Assembly (NCBI GenBank): GCA_031268065.1 | Contig: JAIRXX010000352.1 | Location: 1-7,279, forward strand | Length of the DNA: 7,279 bases | From: Propionibacteriaceae bacterium | GTDB lineage: Bacteria; Actinomycetota; Actinomycetes; Propionibacteriales; Propionibacteriaceae | Direction: 5' to 3' | In this document: piece after piece, positions 1 to 5,037 of the stretch | Numbering within the stretch: position 1 is the first letter of the stretch | How the letters are laid out: every line of letters begins with the position of its first letter | Made by a program: the position numbers and the translations under genes | The notes under the pieces: generated by a model | The model's database searches: none | What the model was told of the DNA's origin: nothing | What the model saw: only the letters and a program-made list of their open reading frames with translations

Positions 1-641
1 TACTGGGCCATGCCGTAGAGGCGGTCTCCGGCGTCGCCTAGGCCGGGGACTATGTAGCCGTTTTCGTTTAGGCGTTCGTCTAGGGTCGCGCAGACTAGGG
101 TGCAGGGGACGTCTACCGGGTCTACGACTGCCCGCATGTGGGCCACTCCCTCGGGGGCGGCCATCAGGCAGATTGCGGTGATGTGGTCCGCGCCCCGGTC
201 TACTAAGAATTTCACTGTGCCGCCCAGCGATCCGCCAGTCGCCAGCATCGGGTCTAGGACGTAGCATTGCCGTCCGGAGAGGTCTTTGGGCAGGCGCTCG
301 GCGTAGGTGAACGGCTGCAGGGTCTCCTCGTCGCGCACCATGCCGACGAAGCCCACTTCAGCCGAGGGCATCAGCCGCATCATGCCCTCAAGCATGCCCA
401 GGCCAGCCCGCAGAATCGGGACCACCAACGGGCGGGGCTGCGAAAGCTTCACCCCAGCGGTCTTGGTGATCGGGGTCTGGACTTGTACTCGGTCCACCCT
501 GATTTCACGGGTGGCCTCATAGGCCAGCAGCGTCACCAACTCGTCTACGAGTTCGCGGAAAGTGGCCGATGGGGTGGTGACATCCCGCAGCAGGGTGACT
601 TTGTGCGAGACCAGGGGATGATTGATGATGCGCAGTTCCAC
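1..641 (-). CDS. upp: Uracil phosphoribosyltransferase (3' end cut by window edge)
   Basis: Cytosolic pyrimidine-salvage enzyme that joins uracil to PRPP to give UMP and pyrophosphate. The reading is a GTG-started frame of 213 residues that runs to the left edge. The last two bases read TA, so the missing base most likely completes a TAA or TAG stop, and the length fits the family (about 208-215). Visible motifs are ILRAGLGM at residues 77-84, the PRPP loop DPMLATGGS at 130-138, and the uracil-binding C-terminal motif [12 protein letters not shown] at 196-207. The GTG start was chosen because the following [13 protein letters not shown] aligns with the usual N-terminus of Upp; no ATG lies nearby and the frame stays open upstream. 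No Shine-Dalgarno sequence sits at normal distance, but TAGACT lies 7 nt upstream, so a leaderless mRNA is possible. The 3' third is unusually rich in CTA, GTA, TTA and ATA codons. The function is confident; the start and the leaderless idea are inference. Confidence 0.95.
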   Translation of the reverse strand, partial: MELRIINHPLVSHKVTLLRDVTTPSATFRELVDELVTLLAYEATREIRVDRVQVQTPITKTAGVKLSQPRPLVVPILRAGLGMLEGMMRLMPSAEVGFVGMVRDEETLQPFTYAERLPKDLSGRQCYVLDPMLATGGSLGGTVKFLVDRGADHITAICLMAAPEGVAHMRAVVDPVDVPCTLVCATLDERLNENGYIVPGLGDAGDRLYGMAQ

Positions 642-648
642 GCGCCCA

Positions 649-654
649 AGTCTA
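649..654 (-). promoter_or_regulatory. Candidate -10 element of upp (TAGACT)
   Basis: On the minus strand TAGACT fits the actinobacterial TANNNT -10 pattern and ends 7 nt before the GTG start of upp. Transcription would then begin at or next to the start codon, giving a leaderless mRNA. No good -35 hexamer is seen; the best 17-18 bp upstream is a weak CAAAAC or GCAAAA. The motif is seen directly; the promoter role is inferred. Confidence 0.35.
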
Positions 655-821
655 TTCCCCGCGCCGGGGTCGTTTTGCCACGCTCGCTCTCGGGACTCGA
701 TGGACAGGCAGGGGTGCTCTTGAATCGAGTGCCACCAGGAGAGTCGGGTTGGCGTTACGGTCTTCCCCGGCGATCCGGATTCGCTGGTGGATCATGCTGG
801 AAGAGCCGGGTTTCAGCGTCG

Positions 822-840
822 AAAAACCTTCAAGGAAGGT
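822..840 (-). terminator. Rho-independent terminator-like hairpin on the minus strand
   Basis: Read on the minus strand, ACCTTC-CTT-GAAGGT forms a perfect 6-bp stem with a 3-nt loop, followed directly by a short T-run (TTTT). On the plus strand no T-run follows, so it would act leftward. No gene lies immediately upstream of it on the minus strand. It could end a short transcript starting around 880-940, or act as an attenuator in a long upp leader. The short stem keeps confidence moderate. Confidence 0.45.
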
Positions 841-851
841 CGTAATTGGGG

Positions 852-883
852 CCATCGCCCCCGCTGGCCAGAGACGGCGATGG
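852..883. repeat. Inverted repeat CCATCGCC / GGCGATGG
   Basis: There are perfect 8-bp arms at 852-859 and 876-883 with a 16-nt spacer, which itself contains the palindrome CTGGCCAG (864-871). No T-run follows on either strand, so it is not an obvious terminator. It lies next to the minus-strand terminator at 822-840 and could be part of a structured leader or an operator. Confidence 0.5.
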
Positions 884-906
884 GCAGATGGCGTCAGGGA
901 TGAGTT

Positions 907-923
907 CAGGCGGTGAGAGCCTG
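907..923. repeat. Small inverted repeat CAGGC / GCCTG
   Basis: Perfect 5-bp arms (907-911 and 919-923) flank a 7-nt spacer upstream of the putative surface-protein promoter. It is short enough to occur by chance, but it belongs to a run of four consecutive dyads between 852 and 979. Confidence 0.3.
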
Positions 924-925
924 TC

Positions 926-958
926 GGGATCAGGGGTCAAAATGGTAGCCTGATGCCC
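926..958. promoter_or_regulatory. Dyad around a candidate -10 element upstream of the surface-protein gene
   Basis: ATCAGG (929-934) and CCTGAT (949-954) are perfect inverted repeats with a 14-nt spacer. GGG (926-928) and CCC (956-958) extend them to 9 bp with one bulged base. The right arm overlaps TAGCCT (946-951), a TANNNT-type -10 element that would place the transcription start near 958, about 27 nt before the ATG at 985. The -35 region is poor (around CTGTCG, 921-926). The dyad is where an operator would be expected. The promoter and operator roles are inferred. Confidence 0.35.
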
Positions 959-979
959 GAATTCAATGGAAGGAATTCG
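958..979 (+). promoter_or_regulatory. Hairpin containing the ribosome-binding site of the surface-protein gene
   Basis: CGAATTC (958-964) and GAATTCG (973-979) are perfect 7-bp arms around the 8-nt loop AATGGAAG. The Shine-Dalgarno sequence GGAAGGA (968-974) lies partly in the loop and partly in the 3' arm, 10 nt before the ATG at 985. If transcription starts near 958, this hairpin is the very 5' end of the mRNA. It may present or mask the ribosome-binding site, or protect the 5' end. Confidence 0.45.
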
Positions 980-984
980 CCGCC

Positions 985-3813
985 ATGCTAAATCCCCCCG
1001 TTCGTGAGCACCGTTCCACCACAAGCCTCCTCCAGCGCCAAACAGCGCGAAGAGCGATGCTGTCGATAGCGGGGCTGGCTGCGGCTGGCCTCAGTTGGGC
1101 GACGTGGCCCGCCAGCGCCAGCGCAGACGTGTCCGGCGAAGTCAATGTGCTGGTCCGGGTGACTGGCGGATCGCTGCCGGTGACTGGCGGCGACTGGCAA
1201 ACGGCGCTGTGGGCCGGGATGCTGGTGCTGGCCGGGGTGGTGCTGTTCTCGCTGCGGCGCAAGCGTCCAGCGGCGATGGCGCTCGGCTTGGGTGGCCTGA
1301 TGGCGGTGGGCGTGCTGGCCGGAGCGCTGAGCAGCGCGGCGGCGGCCCCTCCCGACCCAGACGTGACCATCACCATCGACCGGGATTCCGGGCTGACCGG
1401 CTCGGCGCAGCTCAGCCTCGACGTGTCCGCGCTGGATTCCAAGGTCTACCGGGTGGATGCCGCCATTGAGGCGCGGCGCGGCATCGCCTTCAGTTTCGCT
1501 GGCGTTGAACTCGGCCAGACACCGGTGCAGGTGGGAGAAGCGGACAGCCAAAGCGCTACAGGGGTGGTGCCCGGAACGCTGGCGGCCAGCATCCCGGCGG
1601 CGTTGAGCGCGGGCGAGTATCGGGTGAAGCTGACTTACACCGGCATTGACGAACGTATTTTGATCGACCAAGTCAGCGCCGTCTTCCCCGACCGGGCCTA
1701 CGACGGCAGCACAGCCGCCACGCCGCAGCCGGGATCGGTGGTAGTCGCCGGCATAGTTCCGGGGGACGATGTTACGCTGCAGGGCCTGCGTTTCGCGGCG
1801 GACAGCAAAGACGCCGGGACGCGCCAGGTGACCGCTTCCGCCAACAGCCTGGGCGGTGCCGACAGCTGGAGATACCGGTTGGCCACCACCATCTGGACTG
1901 GGCAATCGTTGACCATCAGCCCCAAGCCCCTGACCTTCACCGGCAGCCTCACTGCGTCGAAGCTTGCCGGGGTGGGCGATCCGGTCGAGCTGGCGGGCAG
2001 TTCGCTGCGGGTGGAAAACGCGAACGCCTTCACTGGCCTGGTACCCGGAGAGGGCTTCAGCTTAGGCGTCAGTGGTGAGCTGTCGGTGAATTTCGGGACT
2101 GAGCAAGAAGTTGTTGAGCCGGAGCCGGTCAGCGCCACGGGCGGTGTCTTCACCCTGGCTGATCCTGCGGGCGGGGCGTCGGCGGCCAATTACTCGCTGA
2201 GCACCCCAAGCCTGCTGGGCGAGGTGGTCCAGCCGATCGAATTGGAGGTGACGGTCTCCGCGTCCGGCCAGAGGATCGGCATCAGCCACTACTGGACCAA
2301 CAGCTACACCGTCGACTGGGGCGACAACAGCTTGGTGGAATGGCTGCAGGGCGATCCGAACGAGGCTGCGGAGCATAGCTACAGCGCCCCCGGCACTTAC
2401 ACGGTGACGCTTACCTCTGAGTTGTCGCAGGTCCAGCGTTGGACCTGGTTGTCTGGGGACGCCGAATTTGAGACTCTTGTGCGCAGCTCCGACACCACAG
2501 CGGCTAATGTGGCGGTGTCGGCCTTCCCGAAGCTGCGGGCCTTCCAGCCCGAAGCGGGAGTCGCCGAGGACAACTTCTTCTACCGGTTCAATGGCGACGG
2601 CGCGTTGGCCAGTTTGCCCGCCGGTTCTTTCGACACCAGCGAGATCACCCAGACCGGGGTGTATTTCTTCAACGGCTTCAACGCCACTGGCGCGTTGACT
2701 AGCTTGCCTGCCGGTTCCTTCGACATCAGCAATATCACTGAGGCGGGCGACTTTTTCTTCGCTGAATTTTGCGGGGAGGGTGAGCTGACCAGTTTGCCTG
2801 CCGGTTCTTTCGACTTCTCCGGGATAACCCAGGTACCCGATTATTTCTTCTATGGCTTTAATACCCACGGCACCGCGTTGACCAGTCTGCCTGCCGGTTC
2901 GTTCGATACCAGCAAGATCACTGAGGTTGGTGACTACTTCTTCAACAGCTTCAACCACATGGGGTCTCTGCCTGCCCTGCCTGCCGGTTCGTTCGATACC
3001 AGCAATATCACTGAGGTCGGCAGCGATTTCTTTGATAGCTTCAACGATACGGGGCAGCTTATCAACCTGCCGACAGGCTCTTTCGATATCAGCAGCGTGG
3101 TGACGGAGGGCGGTGATTTCTTTAGAGGATTCAACTACATGGGCAAGATTGTCGAATTGCCTGCCGGTTCCTTCCATCTGAGCAGGATGGAGAGCACCAG
3201 TACGAATTTCTTTACTGCCTTCGACTACTTGGGCGCCTTGCAGACATTGCCCGCCGGATCGTTCAATACCGAGCGGATCGAAGACGCCGGGACGTTCTTC
3301 TTCGCTGAATTCAATTACCAAGGCGCGTTGACAGAGCTTCCAGCAGGCTCGTTCCGATTGGATGGCGTAGTGGTGGCCGGGCAAGACTTCTTCGACGCTT
3401 TCAATTATCAAGGCGCGTTGACCACCTTGCCTGCTGGCTCCTTCAACACCAGCCACATCACCGAGGTGGGTGCCGCCTGCTTCGAGGATTTCAACAACGA
3501 GGGTTCGTTGACCGCTCTGCCGGAAAATTCCTTCGATACCAGCGGGCTCAGATTGGTGCGGGAAGGCTTCTTCGCCAATTTCAACCTGAACGGGGACATA
3601 ACTTACTTGCCTGCCTCCTTCAAATGGCCAGCCGATCCGAACCCGGTATTCCAGGGCGCCTTCATGCACTCCTTCGACAGCCCGAACGCGACGCTGAACG
3701 TGAGTGCGGCCGAGCTGGTCAGCGGCGTCAAGACGCCGACTGACATGCGCTACACCTTCAGCTCCAACCAGCCGGACTGGGACAAGCTCTCCGTCTACTG
3801 GCGGGCCCAGTAG
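985..3813 (+). CDS. Exported repeat-rich surface protein with N-terminal LPXTG signal, PKD-like domain and 30-residue repeats
   Basis: A 942-residue probable adhesin or surface protein; I recognise the domain types but no named protein. In order: signal peptide (about 1-47, RR then a hydrophobic stretch, ending ASA); short linker; LPVTG at 64-68, hydrophobic 71-90, RRKR at 91-94 (a complete sortase signal); second hydrophobic segment 96-121 ending SSAAAA, like another signal peptide; beta-rich region 126-230; YDG-like domain about 230-315 (AYDGST, GIVPGDDVTL, DAGTRQVT, ISPKPLTFTG); a second MBG/YDG-like domain about 316-415; PKD-like domain about 417-480 (VDWGDNS, HSYSAPGTYTVTLT); eleven repeats of LPAGSFDTSxITEVGxxFFxxFNxxGxLTx type from 544 to 874, resembling BspA-like/DUF285 surface repeats; unique C-terminus without an anchor. 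The start at 985 has GGAAGGA upstream. Dyads around promoter and ribosome-binding site suggest regulation. Export is well supported; adhesion is inference. The N-terminal sortase signal is highly unusual. Confidence 0.85.
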   Translation: MLNPPVREHRSTTSLLQRQTARRAMLSIAGLAAAGLSWATWPASASADVSGEVNVLVRVTGGSLPVTGGDWQTALWAGMLVLAGVVLFSLRRKRPAAMALGLGGLMAVGVLAGALSSAAAAPPDPDVTITIDRDSGLTGSAQLSLDVSALDSKVYRVDAAIEARRGIAFSFAGVELGQTPVQVGEADSQSATGVVPGTLAASIPAALSAGEYRVKLTYTGIDERILIDQVSAVFPDRAYDGSTAATPQPGSVVVAGIVPGDDVTLQGLRFAADSKDAGTRQVTASANSLGGADSWRYRLATTIWTGQSLTISPKPLTFTGSLTASKLAGVGDPVELAGSSLRVENANAFTGLVPGEGFSLGVSGELSVNFGTEQEVVEPEPVSATGGVFTLADPAGGASAANYSLSTPSLLGEVVQPIELEVTVSASGQRIGISHYWTNSYTVDWGDNSLVEWLQGDPNEAAEHSYSAPGTYTVTLTSELSQVQRWTWLSGDAEFETLVRSSDTTAANVAVSAFPKLRAFQPEAGVAEDNFFYRFNGDGALASLPAGSFDTSEITQTGVYFFNGFNATGALTSLPAGSFDISNITEAGDFFFAEFCGEGELTSLPAGSFDFSGITQVPDYFFYGFNTHGTALTSLPAGSFDTSKITEVGDYFFNSFNHMGSLPALPAGSFDTSNITEVGSDFFDSFNDTGQLINLPTGSFDISSVVTEGGDFFRGFNYMGKIVELPAGSFHLSRMESTSTNFFTAFDYLGALQTLPAGSFNTERIEDAGTFFFAEFNYQGALTELPAGSFRLDGVVVAGQDFFDAFNYQGALTTLPAGSFNTSHITEVGAACFEDFNNEGSLTALPENSFDTSGLRLVREGFFANFNLNGDITYLPASFKWPADPNPVFQGAFMHSFDSPNATLNVSAAELVSGVKTPTDMRYTFSSNQPDWDKLSVYWRAQ
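1174..1266 (+). other. N-terminal LPXTG cell-wall sorting signal inside the surface protein
   Basis: Residues 64-68 read LPVTG. They are followed by GD, about 20 hydrophobic residues (71-90, WQTALWAGML then VLAGVVLFSL) and RRKR (91-94). This is the full tripartite sortase signal that normally ends a protein, yet more than 840 residues follow in the same frame. It is visible directly in the translation; whether sortase uses it is unknown. Confidence 0.8.
2614..3606 (+). repeat. Eleven tandem 90-bp in-frame repeats (one unit 93 bp)
   Basis: LPxGSF-type motifs recur at residues 544, 574, 604, 635, 665, 695, 725, 755, 785, 815 and 845, with a final LPASF at 875. The period is 30 codons except for one 31-codon unit (604-634, an extra Thr). 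Most units begin TTGCCTGCCGGTTC or a close variant, so units are related at DNA level as well as protein level. A degenerate unit (about residues 517-543, including EDNFFYRFNGDG) precedes the array. Conserved positions are L-P-A-G-S-F, I-T, F-F, F-N and G. Such arrays can gain or lose whole units by recombination without changing frame. Confidence 0.9.
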
Positions 3814-3866
3814 GCGGGGCCGGACCCGGCGGAGGCGAGGAGAATCGCAAAATATTGGGCGGAGTT

Positions 3867-3897
3867 TTCCGGTAGGGATATGCGGAAGGCGTATCAT
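3867..3897 (+). promoter_or_regulatory. Candidate promoter of the tadA operon with an overlapping hairpin
   Basis: TATCAT at 3892-3897 matches the -10 consensus at five of six positions, with a weak TTCCGG at 3867-3872 as the possible -35. The initiation point would be near 3904, giving a leader of about 35 nt. GATATGC (3877-3883) and GCGTATC (3889-3895) pair over 7 bp including one G-U, with the 5-nt loop GGAAG, and overlap the -10 element. Promoter and operator functions are inferred. Confidence 0.35.
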
Positions 3898-3938
3898 CTG
3901 GCACGATAGGTTGATGACGCCGGGCGAAGGAGGGGCTT

Positions 3939-4526
3939 GTGGGTGACACATTTGATGACGAGCTAGAGCTGCCGATCCTTGATGACGACCGTCCCGGTCT
4001 GGACGACCTCGATGACATTGACGAGGACGAGGACGACGATGATTATCCCGATGACGCCACCGAGGATGACATCGACCTGATCTTGGCCCTGTACCGGGAG
4101 GACGGGCAGCAGATGGGCCTCGAACTCGACGGTGGCTTGGCAAACGATCTGGACTCGCTGATCGCGCAATTGCGGCGCATCCCCGGCGATGCCGGGGCGT
4201 TGGGCATGATTTCGCTCGTTGGCGAGGCATTCGTGTTGGTGCGGGTCCGGGGCAAGAATGTCCAGGTCTACCTGTCTGATGTGGTGACGGCGCTGGATTG
4301 GCCGATCTGCCGCGACGTGGTTGATTTCCTGGGTGAGGAGCTGCCCATCGAGGATGACGAGTCGGCGCCCGTCGGCGACGGCACGATTCTCGCCGACGTC
4401 GGGCTGAAAGAATTCGATCTGGAGACCATCGCCAGCGATTATGACGAAGACACTCCCGAATTGCTCGCCCAGATAGCCAAGAAAATCCAATTCGGGCCAG
4501 TTTTCCAAAACATCGTCGGCTTGTGA
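3939..4526 (+). CDS. tRNA adenosine deaminase-associated protein
   Basis: A 195-residue acidic cytosolic protein of the actinobacterial family found next to tadA (the 'tRNA adenosine deaminase-associated protein' family, TIGR03941 as I recall). Its biochemical role is not established; the conserved linkage suggests a partner or regulator of TadA. The family core starts near residue 45 (IDLILALYREDG) and runs through FVLVRVRGKNVQVYLSD (about 98-114) to a C-terminal part with GDGTILADVGL (about 145-155). The first 46 residues are an extreme acidic stretch, with 26 Asp/Glu, one Arg and no Lys. The GTG start is favoured by a strong AAGGAGG at 3927-3933, 5 nt upstream. The stop overlaps the tadA start by one base (TGATG), so the two are translationally coupled. 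Family assignment is by recalled sequence resemblance and gene context. Confidence 0.85.
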   Translation: MGDTFDDELELPILDDDRPGLDDLDDIDEDEDDDDYPDDATEDDIDLILALYREDGQQMGLELDGGLANDLDSLIAQLRRIPGDAGALGMISLVGEAFVLVRVRGKNVQVYLSDVVTALDWPICRDVVDFLGEELPIEDDESAPVGDGTILADVGLKEFDLETIASDYDEDTPELLAQIAKKIQFGPVFQNIVGL

Positions 4527-4975
4527 TGTGGGACTCCGCGATGGAGTCGGCTCTTGTTCAGGCGCGGGCCGCCGCCGAGCATGGCGATATTCCGATTGGC
4601 GCGGTGGTCTTGGACTCCGCAGGCGAGATCATCGCGCAGGCTGGCAATGAGCGGGAATTGAACGGCGATCCCACCGCCCACGCCGAGATTCTGGCGCTGC
4701 GCCGGGCGGCGCGGGCGCGAGGTTCCTGGCGTTTGGACGGGTGTACGTTGGTCTGCACGCTTGAACCATGCACGATGTGTGCCGGGGCGCTGGTGCAAGC
4801 CAGAGTGCGGCGGCTGGTGTTCGGCGCCTGGGACGAGAAGGCCGGGGCGGTCTCCTCGCTGTGGGACGTGGTGCGCGACCCCAGGCTGAACCACCAGGTG
4901 GAGGTGGTCTTCGGGGTGCGCGCCCAAGAATGCTCCGCGCTGCTGCGCGACTTCTTCGCCCAGCGACGCCACTGA
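4526..4975 (+). CDS. tadA: tRNA(adenine-34) deaminase TadA
   Basis: Deaminates A34 to inosine in the anticodon of tRNA-Arg(ACG), allowing wobble reading of CGU, CGC and CGA; an essential cytosolic zinc enzyme in most bacteria. The 149-residue product has the deaminase signature: HAE at 52-54 (His zinc ligand, Glu proton shuttle) and PCTMCAGA at 81-88 (Cys82 and Cys85 zinc ligands). The N-terminal part has IPIGAVVLD (22-30) and the substrate-side segment ERELNGDPT (42-50). The ATG at 4526 overlaps the preceding TGA. A GTG three bases earlier (4523) would add one residue. There is no good ribosome-binding site, so translation is probably coupled to the upstream gene. Length and motifs are normal for TadA; a housekeeping CMP/dCMP-type deaminase is less likely given the HAE/PCxxC spacing and the associated-protein neighbour. 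Confidence 0.95.
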   Translation: MWDSAMESALVQARAAAEHGDIPIGAVVLDSAGEIIAQAGNERELNGDPTAHAEILALRRAARARGSWRLDGCTLVCTLEPCTMCAGALVQARVRRLVFGAWDEKAGAVSSLWDVVRDPRLNHQVEVVFGVRAQECSALLRDFFAQRRH

Positions 4976-4988
4976 CCGGTTCTGCCTG

Positions 4989-5002
4989 TGGCGGAGCCGC
5001 CA
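4989..5002. repeat. Short palindrome TGGCGG-AG-CCGCCA
   Basis: Perfect 6-bp arms are separated by two bases, 14 nt after the tadA stop and at roughly the -35 position of the umuDC promoter. The loop is too short for a full hairpin, so an operator-like DNA site or chance is more likely than a terminator. Confidence 0.3.
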
Positions 5003-5011
5003 ATGCGGTGC

Positions 5012-5037
5012 TAATATGGAACGTGTGTTCTAATATA
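5012..5037 (+). promoter_or_regulatory. SOS-controlled promoter of the umuD-like/umuC operon
   Basis: TAATAT occurs at 5012-5017 and again at 5032-5037, on either side of the SOS box. The upstream copy would place transcription start 6-8 nt downstream, at the GTG start at 5023. The downstream copy would start transcripts near 5044, beyond any close in-frame start. The upstream copy is therefore the better -10 element. The -35 region is weak (TGGCGG near 4989). Confidence 0.5.
5018..5031. promoter_or_regulatory. LexA-binding SOS box
   Basis: GGAACGTGTGTTCT contains the perfect inverted core GAAC-GTGT-GTTC (5019-5030). The Gram-positive/actinobacterial LexA consensus, as I recall it, is CGAAC-N4-GTTCG, and only the outermost bases differ here. 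It sits between two TAATAT hexamers, covers the proposed start codon of the umuD-like gene, and precedes a umuC homologue, the expected kind of SOS target. Confidence 0.85.

Larger units (their letters stand above)
642..984. other. Divergent intergenic region without a convincing gene
   Basis: These 343 bases separate upp (leftward) from the surface-protein gene (rightward). A 67-codon minus-strand frame (652-855) and a 64-codon one (830-1024) exist, but neither has a convincing ribosome-binding site or a recognisable product, and the first contains the terminator-like hairpin at 822-840. No tRNA cloverleaf or T-arm consensus was found. The part from 852 to 979 is packed with inverted repeats (listed separately). 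The part from about 660 to 820 shows nothing I can assign. Confidence 0.6.

Noticed and set aside
700..770. tRNA-like string on the plus strand (TTGAATC followed by GCCACCA)
   Set aside because: The flanking T-stem does not pair over five bases and no acceptor or anticodon stem can be built.
652..855. 67-codon minus-strand frame just upstream of upp, a possible leader peptide
   Set aside because: No convincing ribosome-binding site or recognisable product, and the terminator-like hairpin at 822-840 lies inside it.
2614..3606. CRISPR array, prompted by the regular repeats
   Set aside because: The repeats are coding, contiguous 90-bp units conserved along their whole length, with no unique spacers.
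2614..3606. Repeated LPAGS/LPTGS strings as additional sortase sites
   Set aside because: They are LPAGS or LPTGS rather than LPxTG, and no hydrophobic segment or basic tail follows any of them.
3819..3830. GCCGG-AC-CCGGC after the surface-protein stop as a terminator
   Set aside because: The stem is only about 4 bp with a workable loop and no T-run follows; such strings are common by chance in this GC-rich sequence.
2062..4230. 722-codon open frame on the minus strand opposite the surface-protein and TadA-associated genes
   Set aside because: It is antisense to clear genes, has no domain or ribosome-binding site, and its composition mirrors the repeats read backwards. Long antisense frames are expected in GC-rich DNA.
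4976..5022. Possible tRNA gene after tadA, as seen in some actinobacteria
   Set aside because: The gap before the SOS operon is under 50 bases and has no T-arm consensus or acceptor stem, so a tRNA does not fit.
4768..5022. Upstream extension of the umuD-like frame through tadA
   Set aside because: The frame is open but overlaps tadA out of frame and shows no family similarity there. Starts at 5023 or 5008 fit the UmuD length and the SOS promoter.
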